Shown: positions 44,530 through 53,812, counted from the stretch's first letter. The stretch: DNA of 64,000 nucleotides from Allobosea sp. (GCF_030695125.1 NZ_JAUYTP010000008.1:271033-335032), one strand, 5' to 3'. A program made the numbers and translations. The notes: generated by a model from the letters alone, not told the origin.

Positions 44530-46209
44530 ATGAATCTCGAACAGGCACAGGCCGAACCGCGCGAGAGCATGGATTACGACGTCGTCATCGTCGGGGCCGG
44601 CCCGGCCGGGCTCGCGGCGGCGATCCGGCTGAAGCAGCTCGACGAGAACGTTTCCGTCGTCGTGGTCGAGAAGGGCGCCGAGGTCGGCGCGCACATCCTC
44701 TCGGGCGCGGTGATCGATCCCTCCGGCCTCGATGCGCTTCTGCCGGATTGGCGCGAGGACGAGGCCTGCCCCCTGACCACGCAGGTCACCGAGGACATCT
44801 TCTACTTCCTGACCGAGCCCAACGGCATCCGCCTGCCCAATGTCGGCATGCCCAAGCTGATGAACAACCACGGCAATTTCGTCGGCTCGCTCGGGCTGGT
44901 GACGAAATACCTCGCCGCCCGGGCCGAGGCGCTCGGCGTCGAGATCTACCCGGGCTTCGCTGCGGCCGAACTGCTCTTCGACGACGGGGGCGCGGTCGTC
45001 GGCGTCGCCACCGGCGACATGGGCATCGCCAAGGACGGCACCGTCTCCGAGCGCTACACCCGCGGCATGGAGCTGCGCGGGCGCTACACGCTGCTGGGCG
45101 AGGGCGTGCGCGGCTCCCTCTCGAAGATCGCGATCCGCCAATACGGCCTCGACGCCGGCCGCGAGCCGCAGAAATACGGCATCGGCCTCAAGGAAATCTG
45201 GCAGGTCGCACCGGAGAAATTCGTCAAGGGCCGGGTGCAGCATTCCTTCGGCTGGCCGCTCGACGGCTCCACCGGCGGCGGCTCCTTCCTCTACCATTTC
45301 GACGACAACCTGGTCTCGGTCGGCTTCGTCGTGCATCTCAACTACGAGAACCCGACGCTCTCGCCCTTCGACGAGTTCCAGCGCTTCAAGACCCATCCGC
45401 TGATCCGCGACCTGTTCGAGGGCGGCAAGCGCCTGTCCTATGGCTCGCGCGCGATCAGCGAAGGCGGCTGGCAGTCGGTGCCGAAGCTCTGCTTCCCGGG
45501 CGGCGCGCTGATTGGCTGCTCGGCCGGCTTCGTCAACGTTCCCCGCATCAAGGGCAGCCACAACGCCGTCGTCTCCGGCATGCTGGCGGCCGAGAAGCTC
45601 GTGCCAGCGCTGGCCGCCGGGCGCGCCCATGACGAGGTCGTCGAGATCGAGACCAGCTGGCGCGAGAGCGCCATCGGCGCCGATCTCAAGCCGGTGCGCA
45701 ACGTCAAGCCGCTCTGGTCGAGATACGGCACGCTGGCCGGCATCGCGCTGGGCGGCATCGACATGTGGCTGAACCAGCTCTTCGGCTGGTCGCCCTTCGG
45801 CACGCTCAAGCACGGCAAGCCCGACTACGCGACGCTGAAACCCCTGAGCGAGGTCAAGCCGATCGTCTACCCGAAGCCCGACGGCAAGATCTCCTTCGAC
45901 AAGCTGTCTTCGGTCTTCCTGTCCTCGACCAATCACGAGGAGGATCAGCCGGCGCATCTGAAGCTGACCGATCCGTCGATCCCGATCGAAAAGAACCTGC
46001 CGCTCTATGGCGAGCCGGCGCGGCTCTACTGCCCGGCCGGCGTCTACGAGGTGGTCTACAAGGATGCGGACGCTAAGACCGAGCCGCGCTTCGTGATCAA
46101 CGCGCAGAACTGCGTCCACTGCAAGACCTGCGACATCAAGGACCCCGCCCAGAACATCACCTGGACGGTGCCCGAGGGCGGCGGCGGGCCGGGCTATGCG
46201 AACATGTGA
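44530..46209 (+). CDS. electron-transfer flavoprotein-ubiquinone oxidoreductase
   Basis: Passes electrons from ETF to ubiquinone. 559 aa from the ATG at 44530-44532 with a GGAGGGCAGG site. The FAD-binding DYDVVIVGAGPAGLAAA lies near residue 15, the ubiquinone-binding middle domain follows, and the C-terminal 4Fe-4S motif is CVHCKTCDIKDPAQNITW. A single membrane-facing helix is expected rather than a span. Links fatty acid and amino acid oxidation to the respiratory chain. Followed by a strong bidirectional terminator. Confidence 0.97.
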   Translation: MNLEQAQAEPRESMDYDVVIVGAGPAGLAAAIRLKQLDENVSVVVVEKGAEVGAHILSGAVIDPSGLDALLPDWREDEACPLTTQVTEDIFYFLTEPNGIRLPNVGMPKLMNNHGNFVGSLGLVTKYLAARAEALGVEIYPGFAAAELLFDDGGAVVGVATGDMGIAKDGTVSERYTRGMELRGRYTLLGEGVRGSLSKIAIRQYGLDAGREPQKYGIGLKEIWQVAPEKFVKGRVQHSFGWPLDGSTGGGSFLYHFDDNLVSVGFVVHLNYENPTLSPFDEFQRFKTHPLIRDLFEGGKRLSYGSRAISEGGWQSVPKLCFPGGALIGCSAGFVNVPRIKGSHNAVVSGMLAAEKLVPALAAGRAHDEVVEIETSWRESAIGADLKPVRNVKPLWSRYGTLAGIALGGIDMWLNQLFGWSPFGTLKHGKPDYATLKPLSEVKPIVYPKPDGKISFDKLSSVFLSSTNHEEDQPAHLKLTDPSIPIEKNLPLYGEPARLYCPAGVYEVVYKDADAKTEPRFVINAQNCVHCKTCDIKDPAQNITWTVPEGGGGPGYANM

Positions 46210-46235
46210 CGTGGCCGCTCATCGCAGCCGGACAT

Positions 46236-46272
46236 GAAAAAGGGGGCGTGCCGGCTGGCGCGCCCCCTTTTG
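46236..46272. terminator. bidirectional intrinsic terminator
   Basis: Stem AGGGGGCGTGCC / GGCGCGCCCCCTT with a T-run on each side: TTTTG on the plus strand and TTTTTC on the minus strand. It ends the ETF-QO gene and the convergent small lipoprotein gene. Confidence 0.88.
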
Positions 46273-46304
46273 TCTGGCGCCGGCCGGGGCCGGCGCAAAG
46301 ACGA

Positions 46305-46412
46305 TCAGCCCTTGCGGGTCACGGCCGGGGTCGGCTTCTGCGGCTGGGCGCAGCCGGCGGCGAAACCGGCAAGCAGAGCGACGGCGGCAACGCTGAGAAC
46401 GAGCTTCTTCAT
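46305..46412 (-). CDS. 35-aa small lipoprotein
   Basis: MKKLVLSVAAVALLAGFAAG followed by CAQPQKPTPAVTRKG: a signal peptide with lipobox FAAGC (Cys21) and a 15-residue tail. It resembles entericidin-type or other tiny lipoproteins, which are often missed by gene callers. Preceded by a GGGGGC-type site and followed by the bidirectional terminator, which supports a real gene. Confidence 0.75.
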   Translation of the reverse strand: MKKLVLSVAAVALLAGFAAGCAQPQKPTPAVTRKG

Positions 46413-46456
46413 GGGGGCAATTCCTGTACGAATCGTGATGGCGGGGTACAACGCAA

Positions 46457-46486
46457 GTATCGTAGCGCCAACAATCCTGACGATAC
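46457..46486. promoter_or_regulatory. GTATCGT...ACGATAC inverted repeat
   Basis: Two perfect 7-bp arms 16 nt apart, 45 nt upstream of the small lipoprotein start. A further ACGATA/TATCGT lies at 46481-46490. It may be an operator; nothing is known. Confidence 0.35.
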
Positions 46487-46689
46487 GATAAAGAATACGA
46501 CATGACGCTACGGCGCTTTACGGTTTTGCGACACTGTGGCACGCCGGCTACGAAACCGCCCCTTTCGCCCGGCGAAAGGCTTGCCCGCCTGCCTGGAAAC
46601 CGCCATCTTGCCCGACTACGCGAAGCGGTCACGGTCGCGCTGAACAGACCACGCCTCACGCGACGATCGTGGCGGCGGACCGAGGGAGA

Positions 46690-48480
46690 ATGGCTGTCGT
46701 GGTATTGCGAATGAAGAACCGTGGCGCGCTCACGGCGGCGGCCTTGGCTTTGCTGCTGGCCCTGCCGGTCGGCGCGGCTGCGCAGGGTGCAACGCCGCGT
46801 CCCAACGAGCAGCTCGAGCCGGCCGAAAGCCTCGAGGGCAATTATCTGGCGGCGATCGTCGCCGGTGCCGGTCGCGATCTCGGTGCGGCTTCGGTTTTCC
46901 TGCGCGAGGCGATCAAGGGGGATCCGCAGAACAACGATCTGCTTGAGCGCGCCTTCGTCGCCTTCCTCGCCGATGGCGCGATGACCGACGCCTTCCGCGC
47001 CGCCGACAAGCTGATCCAGCGCGATCCCAGCAACGGGCTGGCGCAGCTCGCCATCGGCATCCGCGCGCTCAAGCAGAAGAACTACCAGACCGCCCGCAAC
47101 CATCTCCAGCGCGGCGGCCGCGGCCGCGCCGCCGACATCACCGCGACGCTGCTCTCGGCCTGGTCCTATCTCGGCTCCGGCCAGACCAACCGCGCCATCG
47201 AGACGCTCGAGCGCCTCAAGGGCGAGGCCTCCTACAACCTCTTCCGGGATTATCACGCCGGCCTGATCCTCGACGCCGCCGGCCGCAAGGCCGATGCCGA
47301 GAAGCGCCTGAAGAGCGCCTATGATTCGGAGAAGACGACGCTGCGCCTGGTCGATCTCTGGGCCCGGATGCAGGCGCGAAACGGCGATTTCGAAGCCGCT
47401 GCCGTGACCTATGGCGAATTCGACCGGCTCTTGCCCAATCACCCGATCATTCGCGACGGTCTCGCCAAGGTTGCGGCCAAACAGGCTCCGCCGCGCCAGG
47501 TCGGCAACGCCCAGCAGGGCGCGGCCGAAGTACTTTACGGCCTCGCCAGCGCCGGCAACCGCCAGGGCGACGAGGCGGCGGCCCTGCTGTATCTGCGGCT
47601 GGCGCTCTATCTCGACCCCAACCACGACCTCGCCATCCTGACGCTGGGCGACATCCTGGAGCGCGCCCGCCAGCCCGAGGACGCGGTGGCGGTCTACGAG
47701 AAGATGCCGGTGACCTCGCCCCTGCGGCCCAATGCCGAGATCCAGGCCGGGCTCGCGCTGGAAAATCTCGGCCGCTCCGAGGAGGCGGTGAAGCACCTCA
47801 CCGGGCTGATCAGCGAGCGGCCCGACGACATCGACGCGCTGTCGGCGCTGGGCAATGTCTACCGCTCGCGCAAGATGTTCCAGGAGGCCGCCGACACCTA
47901 CGACAAGGCGATCGCCAAGCTCGCCTCGCCGGGCCGCGCCAACTGGGACCTGTTCTATTTCCGCGGCATCGCCCGCGAGCGCATCAAGCGCTGGCCGGAG
48001 GCCGAGGCCGATCTGCGCAAGGCGCTCGAACTCCTGCCCGAGCCGCTCGGCCGCGAGCGCGCGCTGGTCCTGAACTATCTCGGCTATTCGCTGGTCGACC
48101 AGCATCTCAAGCTCGACGAGGCGCTCGACATGCTGCGCCGCGCGGTCGAACTGCGCCCGCGCGACGGCTACATCATCGATTCGCTCGGGTGGGCCTATTA
48201 CCGGCTGGGACGCTACACCGAGGCGACGCGCGAACTCGAGCGCGCCATGGAACTGCGCCCGTCCGATCCGGTGATCAACGATCATCTCGGCGACGTCTAC
48301 TGGAAGACCGGGCGCAAGCTGGAGGCCGGCTTTCAGTGGAACCATGCCCGCGACCTCAATCCCGAGCCTGAGGATCTGGTCAAGATCAAGCGCAAGATCG
48401 AGCGCGGCATGGAGGACGGCCCCAACGCCAACGTCGTCGAGCCGAAGGACCCGGCCGAGCCGAAGAAGGATGGCGGCTGA
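46690..48480 (+). CDS. tetratricopeptide-repeat periplasmic protein
   Basis: 596 aa from the ATG at 46690 with GAGGGAGA upstream. A signal peptide (about 8-32, ending AAAQG) precedes a nearly all-helical body with about ten TPR units, the clearest near the end (AEIQAGLALENLGRSEEAVKHLTGLI, DALSALGNVYRSRKMFQEA, VINDHLGDVYWKTGRKLEA). TPR proteins of this type act in envelope biogenesis. Its specific role is unknown. A family A repeat separates it from ispE. Confidence 0.88.
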   Translation: MAVVVLRMKNRGALTAAALALLLALPVGAAAQGATPRPNEQLEPAESLEGNYLAAIVAGAGRDLGAASVFLREAIKGDPQNNDLLERAFVAFLADGAMTDAFRAADKLIQRDPSNGLAQLAIGIRALKQKNYQTARNHLQRGGRGRAADITATLLSAWSYLGSGQTNRAIETLERLKGEASYNLFRDYHAGLILDAAGRKADAEKRLKSAYDSEKTTLRLVDLWARMQARNGDFEAAAVTYGEFDRLLPNHPIIRDGLAKVAAKQAPPRQVGNAQQGAAEVLYGLASAGNRQGDEAAALLYLRLALYLDPNHDLAILTLGDILERARQPEDAVAVYEKMPVTSPLRPNAEIQAGLALENLGRSEEAVKHLTGLISERPDDIDALSALGNVYRSRKMFQEAADTYDKAIAKLASPGRANWDLFYFRGIARERIKRWPEAEADLRKALELLPEPLGRERALVLNYLGYSLVDQHLKLDEALDMLRRAVELRPRDGYIIDSLGWAYYRLGRYTEATRELERAMELRPSDPVINDHLGDVYWKTGRKLEAGFQWNHARDLNPEPEDLVKIKRKIERGMEDGPNANVVEPKDPAEPKKDGG

Positions 48481-48519
48481 TCTTCAGCCCGATTTCGCTC
48501 GGCGCCTTGTCTCCCTCGC

Positions 48520-48627
48520 CGTCATCCTGGACAAGCGGCAGAAGCCGCGCAGCTCCGGGATCCATCATAGGACACGACAGCGCCTGATGATGGATCCCGG
48601 GACGACCTTCGGTCGCCCAGGATGACG
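48520..48627. repeat. dispersed palindromic repeat, family A (copy 6)
   Basis: Begins CGTCATCCTGGACAAG and ends GCCCAGGATGACG, with the same inner GGATCCATCAT stem as copy 2. It ends within 3 nt of the first ispE start codon. Confidence 0.85.
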
Positions 48628-48629
48628 CC

Positions 48630-49655
48630 GTGTTTCCGCATGTCACCGTCAAGCTCGGGCACACGGCATTGCAAGCTCAACCGACCGGCGATCCCCCCCT
48701 CACCACCCGCGCCCGCGCCAAGATCAACCTGACCCTGCGCGTGCTCGGCCGCCGCGTGGATGGCTATCACGAGCTCGAAAGCCTCGTCGCCTTCGCAGGC
48801 ACCGGCGACGCCCTTTCGCTCGTTCCCGGTCCTGACCTCTCGCTCACCATCGACGGCCCGCGCGGGCAGGGGCTGCCGGTCGACGACAGCAACCTGATCC
48901 TGCGCGCAACGCGCGCGCTCGAAGCTGAAACCGGCCCGCTCCGGACCGGCCATTTCCATCTCGTCAAGCGCCTGCCGGTGGCGTCGGGCATCGGCGGCGG
49001 CTCGGCCGATGCGGCCGCCGCGCTGCGCCTGCTGGCGCGGCTCAATGGGCTCTCCCATGACGATCCCCCGCTGCTGCGGGCGGCGGCTGCAACCGGCGCC
49101 GACGTGCCCGTCTGCCTCGCCTCCCGCGCCCGCATCATGGCCGGCATCGGCGAGCGGCTGGGCCCCCCGCTGACCCTGCCGCCGCTGTTTGCGCTGCTGG
49201 TCAATCCCGGTGTGCCGGTCGAGACCGCGCCGGTGTTCAGGGCGTTGGCCGCTCCCCCTTTGTCTCCCGCTTTGATGGGCGGTGCCCCGTCGTCATTGCG
49301 AGCGCAGCGAAACAATCCAGGAGCGGCAGTGCCCGACGCCCCCCTGGATGGCGTCGCGACGCTCGCCATGACGCTTGGCGCGACCGGAACCGGTCCAGGC
49401 ACGGCCGCCGCGCTGATCGCCGCCCTCAGCGCTGCGGGCAACGACCTCGAAGCCCCCGCCCGCCGCGTCGCTCCCGTCATCGACACGGTGCTCGCCGCCC
49501 TGCGCGCCCAGCCCGGCTGCCGCCTCGCCCGCATGTCCGGCTCGGGCGCGACCTGCTTCGCCCTGTTCGACGACTGCCGCGCCAGCGCCGCGGCGGGGAG
49601 GGCACTGGCGAGGAGCCATCCCGGGTGGTGGGTGAAGGCGACGGTGCTGCGGTGA
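48630..49655 (+). CDS. ispE: 4-diphosphocytidyl-2-C-methyl-D-erythritol kinase
   Basis: Phosphorylates CDP-methylerythritol in the MEP isoprenoid pathway. 341 aa from a GTG, about 40 longer than usual. GHMP motifs are [34 protein letters not shown] (ATP loop) and [11 protein letters not shown] near the end. Residues about 221-248 are coded by a family A repeat, inserted in frame between the middle domain and the C-terminal GHMP part. The N-terminal 22 residues before [10 protein letters not shown] have no similarity; the true start may be a TTG at 48669. Confidence 0.93.
   Translation: MFPHVTVKLGHTALQAQPTGDPPLTTRARAKINLTLRVLGRRVDGYHELESLVAFAGTGDALSLVPGPDLSLTIDGPRGQGLPVDDSNLILRATRALEAETGPLRTGHFHLVKRLPVASGIGGGSADAAAALRLLARLNGLSHDDPPLLRAAAATGADVPVCLASRARIMAGIGERLGPPLTLPPLFALLVNPGVPVETAPVFRALAAPPLSPALMGGAPSSLRAQRNNPGAAVPDAPLDGVATLAMTLGATGTGPGTAAALIAALSAAGNDLEAPARRVAPVIDTVLAALRAQPGCRLARMSGSGATCFALFDDCRASAAAGRALARSHPGWWVKATVLR
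49291..49373. repeat. family A repeat inside the ispE reading frame (copy 7)
   Basis: Begins CGTCATTGCGAGCG and ends CTCGCCATGACG. It is the commonest proteobacterial variant of this element, which is usually intergenic. Here it is in frame and codes [17 protein letters not shown] and on to LAMT. Confidence 0.85.
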
Positions 49656-49765
49656 GGGGCGGCGGGCGGGCGACAGCGCCTGTTGCCGCGACGCGCGCCC
49701 ATCCGTAATCTCGTCTGCGATCTGGCGACCGCTGCGAAGTGAACTGCACGACAGGGGGCCGTCTC

Positions 49766-50818
49766 ATGCGTATCATGCTGGTTCTGGTCCTGATGGTCGC
49801 GGCCGTCGCAGCGCGTGCCGCGCCGCTCGATGATGCGATCTCCGCCTGGCTCGCCGATGATGACGCGGTGGCGCTGCCCGCCCTGTCGGCCCTCGCCCAG
49901 GCCGGCGATGACGATGCGATGCTGGCCCTGGGTGTCATCGAGCCCCGTGCCTGGGAGGGGCCTTATGTTCAGGGGCTGGACCGCGCGCAGCGCATCGCGG
50001 TGCTGCGCCGGCCGGGCGGTCTGTCCGGCGAGAGCTGGCTCGCGAGCGTCACGGTCCGCCGCCCCCTGGCGGAGGCGGTCCTCCAGGCCCGGCAGAAGGG
50101 CGACCCCTGGCCCTTGATGGCGCTGGGCCAGACCGATGCGGCGCGCGGCGCGCTGGCCATGGCCTTCAACCAGAACCCGTCCTCGCTCGCCGAAAGCGCG
50201 TGGCAGAGGGATGTTCCCGACGCGCTGCGCGGCCTGGTCTGGCGGGGCGCCGCCCTGCGCCTGGCGCGAACAGTCTATCCGACCCCGCCTTCGCCGGATG
50301 TCGAGCGAAGCCTGCGCGCCGTCGTCGCACAGGCCTTTGCGCCGGAATGGAGCGGCAGCCTCCAGCAGATGCTGTTCTTCAGCGGCGAGCCTGACCTGGG
50401 TGTCGGCATCCCCGTGCCCCAGGCGGCCAGTCTCGTGGGCCGCGTCCTGCGTCAGGGGCGTCTCCTGGCCGAAGGCGACACCCGTTTCAGGAGCGCATCC
50501 GAGCCGGCGCGCGACCGGGCGCTCGCCGCGGCGCGCACCCTCCTGACCACGGCTCCCGAGGCCGCCGCCGTGCGACAGTTCTGCACGCCGTCCTGTGAAC
50601 AGACCCTCGACAGCTGCGTGGAAACGCTTTGGTCGTTGACGGGCGGCGCCGACGCACAGGCCCATCTCCATACGCCCCTCGATGCGCTGATCCCCCAGAA
50701 CCGCTATGTCGGGAGCCCGCGCCATCGCGGCGACATGATCCGGATGGCACAGAAGCGCTTCCGCACGGCCCCGCCCGGCATCGACGCCTGCGCGGCAAAA
50801 CTCGTCTTCGGCGGGTGA
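49766..50818 (+). CDS. secreted hypothetical protein
   Basis: 350 aa with a signal peptide (MRIMLVLVLMVAAVAARAA, cleavage about 20). The body is helical and Ala-rich, with Sel1-like stretches (ALPALSALAQAGDDDAMLALGV). Four cysteines near the C-terminus (CTPSCEQTLDSC and C about 343) may form disulfides. No known family recognised. The ATG at 49766 is chosen over one nine codons upstream because the hydrophobic core starts at once. Confidence 0.75.
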   Translation: MRIMLVLVLMVAAVAARAAPLDDAISAWLADDDAVALPALSALAQAGDDDAMLALGVIEPRAWEGPYVQGLDRAQRIAVLRRPGGLSGESWLASVTVRRPLAEAVLQARQKGDPWPLMALGQTDAARGALAMAFNQNPSSLAESAWQRDVPDALRGLVWRGAALRLARTVYPTPPSPDVERSLRAVVAQAFAPEWSGSLQQMLFFSGEPDLGVGIPVPQAASLVGRVLRQGRLLAEGDTRFRSASEPARDRALAAARTLLTTAPEAAAVRQFCTPSCEQTLDSCVETLWSLTGGADAQAHLHTPLDALIPQNRYVGSPRHRGDMIRMAQKRFRTAPPGIDACAAKLVFGG

Positions 50819-50935
50819 GGGCGGCCCGGGCGCGAGTTGCTCCGCCCTCCGAGCCGTTCGCGGCGCAACCCTTCCGCAACAGCTGCGTTGTCAGCGGTGC
50901 GCCCTCCTGCGCTGCCCCTCTGACGGACCCCTCCC

Positions 50936-52192
50936 ATGACCTCGCGCTTTCTGTGGCATGTCTCCCAGATCACGCGGCGGATGTGGTTCCGCGCCAGCCT
51001 GTTCTCCATCCTGGCGGTGGTCACCGCGCTGGCGGCGATCGTGCTGGCGCCCTACATCCCGAGCGACCTGCCGACCAAGATCGGCGCCGACGCCGTCGAC
51101 AACGTGCTCGGCATCATCGCCTCGAGCATGCTGGCGGTCACGACCTTCTCGCTGAGCACGATGGTCGCGGCCTATGCGGCGGCGACCAGCAACGTCACGC
51201 CGCGCGCGACCAAGCTGGTGATGGAGGACACCACGACCCAGAACGTCCTGGCGACCTTCATCGGCTCCTTCCTCTACAGCCTCGTCGGCATCATCGCGCT
51301 GAGCACCGGCGCTTATGGCAGCACCGGCCGCGTCGTCCTGTTCGTCGTCACCGCCGGCGTCATCGTCCTGATCGTGGTGACGCTGCTGCGCTGGATCGAT
51401 CACCTGTCGCGCCTGGGTCGGGTTACCGAGACCACGGCGCGTGTCGAGAAGGCCGCGACGCAGGCGATGCGCCTGCATTGCAAACAGCCATATATGGGCG
51501 GCAGTCCTCCGGCTGATATCCCGACCTCAGCCCGGCCGATCTATGCCGCAAAGATCGGCTATGTGCAGCATCTCGACGTCGGGGCCCTGTCGGACATCGC
51601 TGAGGGCGGCAAGGGCCGGATCCATGTCTGCGCGACGCCGGGCGCCTTCGTCACGCCGGTCGATCCGATCGCCTTTGCTGAGGGTCTCGACGTCGCCGAG
51701 AAGAAGAGCGAGATCCGCGCCTGCTACACGATCGAGGATGTCCGCTCCTTCGATCAGGACCCGCGCTTCGGTGCCTCCGTGCTGTCCGAGATCGCCTCGC
51801 GCGCCTTGTCGCCGGGCATCAACGATCCCGGCACCGCGATCGACGTCATCGGCCGGGCGGTCCGCATCCTCGCGATCTCGGCTGAACCCGCCGATCCGCA
51901 GCAGGAGGTGGCGTTCCCCCGCGTGAATATCTCGCGGATCGGACTGGATGATCTCTTCGACGATCTCTTCACCCCGATCGCAAGGGATGGCGCCGGCGTC
52001 GTCGAAGTCGGCGTCAGGCTGCAGAAGGCGATGCTGGTCCTCTCGCGGCTGGGGCCCCCTGAATTCGCCCAGAACGCCGCGCGCCATTCGACACTGGCTT
52101 TGCAGCGCGCGAGCCACGGCCTGACCCTGGAGCAGGATCTGGCGATCCTGCGCGATCTGGCGGCGCAGGTCGGTCGGGAGCGATCCCGCTGA
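50936..52192 (+). CDS. DUF2254 membrane protein
   Basis: 418 aa with four helices in the first 160 residues (about 15-38, 52-75, 100-125 and 130-152) and a soluble C-terminal domain. The block SRALSPGINDPGTAIDVIGR is the DUF2254 mark. The family is widespread in alphaproteobacteria with no known role. It precedes two tiny hydrophilic proteins and a DUF421 protein on the same strand. Confidence 0.88.
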   Translation: MTSRFLWHVSQITRRMWFRASLFSILAVVTALAAIVLAPYIPSDLPTKIGADAVDNVLGIIASSMLAVTTFSLSTMVAAYAAATSNVTPRATKLVMEDTTTQNVLATFIGSFLYSLVGIIALSTGAYGSTGRVVLFVVTAGVIVLIVVTLLRWIDHLSRLGRVTETTARVEKAATQAMRLHCKQPYMGGSPPADIPTSARPIYAAKIGYVQHLDVGALSDIAEGGKGRIHVCATPGAFVTPVDPIAFAEGLDVAEKKSEIRACYTIEDVRSFDQDPRFGASVLSEIASRALSPGINDPGTAIDVIGRAVRILAISAEPADPQQEVAFPRVNISRIGLDDLFDDLFTPIARDGAGVVEVGVRLQKAMLVLSRLGPPEFAQNAARHSTLALQRASHGLTLEQDLAILRDLAAQVGRERSR

Positions 52193-52290
52193 TCGCGGTC
52201 GTCGGATAGACGGTCGCACGGAGCCTTTCGGCAACTGAGGGGTTGTCCATATGTCGCTCCGCTCCGGCGGAGCCGTTAAGGGAGGCTACC

Positions 52291-52497
52291 ATGCCAGCAG
52301 GACAGTCCAGCGGAACCGGCGCCATGACCGAATTGCAGGACGAGGACGTCCGCAAGGACGACATCTTGAGCAATCGCGACAAGGCGCAGCGCCCGCCTGA
52401 TCAGGGCCTCGATGGAAAGGGCGTGCAGGTCGACGAATACAAGGACATGCCCACTAACCGGCGGCCCACGCCCGACAGCGAGGAGCCGTCATCATGA
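52291..52497 (+). CDS. 68-aa hydrophilic protein, probably disordered
   Basis: MPAGQSSGTGAMTELQDEDV... with a GGGAGG site 6 nt upstream. The sequence is rich in D, E, K, R and P, has no hydrophobic core and is predicted disordered. It overlaps the next gene by 4 nt (ATGA), which supports translation. Not recognised. Confidence 0.65.
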   Translation: MPAGQSSGTGAMTELQDEDVRKDDILSNRDKAQRPPDQGLDGKGVQVDEYKDMPTNRRPTPDSEEPSS

Positions 52498-52694
52498 GCA
52501 CGGACAAGATCAAGCCCCAGCCCCTGACCGATGCCGACAAGGCCAAGCAGGACGCGCAGACCAACCGTCCTGGATTCGACCTCGGCGGCGCCAAGGGCAA
52601 GGACAGCGCCGGTCGTGGCCTCGGGCTGGGCACCGACGCCAAGGACGACCGTGAAGGACAAAGACTGCCGCGCAACGGCGATAAGGCGCCGTGA
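52494..52694 (+). CDS. 66-aa hydrophilic Gly/Asp/Lys-rich protein
   Basis: MSTDKIKPQPLTDADKAKQD... then GGAKGKDSAGRGLGLGTDAKDD: charged, low-complexity and probably disordered, as in dehydrin-like stress proteins. Translationally coupled to the preceding gene and 22 nt before the DUF421 gene. Confidence 0.65.
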   Translation: MSTDKIKPQPLTDADKAKQDAQTNRPGFDLGGAKGKDSAGRGLGLGTDAKDDREGQRLPRNGDKAP

Positions 52695-52716
52695 AACGCC
52701 AGCGGAAGGCTGACGC

Positions 52717-53205
52717 GTGAACTGGCAGGGTATGCTGTTTCAGGACTGGGAGGGCGTCGTTAGGACGCTCTTCGTCGGCGTGCTGGCCTATGTCGTGCTT
52801 GTGGCGTTTCTGCGGATGTCCGGCAAGCGAACGCTCGCGAAGCTCAACGCCTTCGATCTGGTCGTGACCGTCGCGCTGGGATCGACCCTGTCGGCCATCC
52901 TCCTGCAGGAATCGATCGCGCTCGCCGAGGGCGCTGCCGCGTCGGCGTTGCTGATTGCGATGCAGTATTCCGTCGCCTTCCTGTCGGTCCGCTGGCAGGG
53001 CTTCGCCAAGCTCGTTCGGTCCGAGCCGAGTCTGCTGATCCGCAACGGCGACTTTTGTGATGCCGCGCTGCGGTCCGAGCGTGTCACGCGCGATGAGGCT
53101 GTCGGCGCGATCCGCGCGGCCGGGGGAAGGGCCGTCGAGGATGCCAGCTTCGTCATCCTGGAGAGTGACGGCACGATGAGCGTGGGGCTTCGGTCCGCAA
53201 CCTGA
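52717..53205 (+). CDS. DUF421 (YetF/YcaP-type) membrane protein
   Basis: 162 aa from a GTG. Three helices (about 17-35, 42-60 and 66-84) are followed by the DUF421 soluble domain (QGFAKLVRSEPSLLIRNGDF). The family is linked to envelope stress and spore/cell-wall functions in other bacteria; its chemistry is unknown. Shorter than Bacillus YetF, as usual for proteobacteria. Confidence 0.88.
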   Translation: MNWQGMLFQDWEGVVRTLFVGVLAYVVLVAFLRMSGKRTLAKLNAFDLVVTVALGSTLSAILLQESIALAEGAAASALLIAMQYSVAFLSVRWQGFAKLVRSEPSLLIRNGDFCDAALRSERVTRDEAVGAIRAAGGRAVEDASFVILESDGTMSVGLRSAT

Positions 53206-53610
53206 ACGGCGCCCGCGGGGATAATCCTGCACCCCTATCCCCGCCTGCCACCCCCATGCCTATGCTCCCCCCGCTGCACCCGACCAAGGGGGCTGTCGCG
53301 AGGCATCGTGCGGCCGGGTGTGGTGGCGGGTTTCGGGAGGCGTCGCCGTCGCGGGCGGGGGCTCCCGGAGGTCGAGCGGTGGTGAGTCCCGTAGCCAGGG
53401 ACGAGCGGCCGGGACGCCCAAAACACCCGCGCGCGGAGCCGGGCGGCGCGAGATCGGCGCTGCATCGACACCTCGACATCGACACTCGACATCGGCACGC
53501 GGCACTGGTCCGCGCGCCACCCGGCTCCGCGCATCCCCTCTGGGGGGCAATGATGCGAAACCCCGCGGCTCAGGTCGGTCGGGGGTTTTGGTGTGCCTTG
53601 AGACGAAAAG
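53206..53610. other. GC-rich non-coding element with long inverted repeat
   Basis: About 400 nt without a convincing gene. It contains a 20-bp inverted repeat: 53431-53450 (GCGCGGAGCCGGGCGGCGCG) against 53513-53532, with one mismatch that becomes a G-U pair if the minus strand is transcribed. The loop holds internal repeats of CTCGACATCG. A smaller GTCCC/GGGAC stem lies at about 53385-53401. It could be a structured RNA or a degenerate repeat. Confidence 0.45.
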
Positions 53611-53770
53611 CACGGGGAACCCCTCTCCTGTAAGGAGAGGGGCAGGGGAGAGGTGTGGGCCCTTCGACCAGCACAGCGCCAACCCCACCGCAGCGGCGGT
53701 GAGGTCACGGCCACCGCGTCAAAAGGCCGACCCCTCACCCTGCCCTCTCCCTACGGGAGAGGGTTCCCCG
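53611..53770. repeat. dispersed repeat, family B (copy 1)
   Basis: Left end GGGGAACCCCTCTCCTGTAA and right end CCCTACGGGAGAGGGTTCCCC, inverted ends around a core with GGCAGGGGAGAGG and CCCTGCCCTCTCC. A second copy in the opposite orientation is at 60305-60463. Confidence 0.75.
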
Positions 53771-53812
53771 CGACTGCTTCTCCAGCGTCGAGCGCCGCCC
53801 AGCCGCCGCCGC

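Noticed and set aside
46219..48345. 708-codon minus-strand frame opposite the TPR gene
   Set aside because: Antisense shadow of a high-G+C gene; the plus frame has a signal peptide and TPR repeats.
48767..50725. 652-codon minus-strand frame across ispE and the next gene
   Set aside because: It spans two plausible plus-strand genes and has no recognisable domain.
53256..53633. A 125-codon gene in the GC-rich element
   Set aside because: The translation is low-complexity, no ribosome-binding site is seen, and the region is dominated by inverted repeats.
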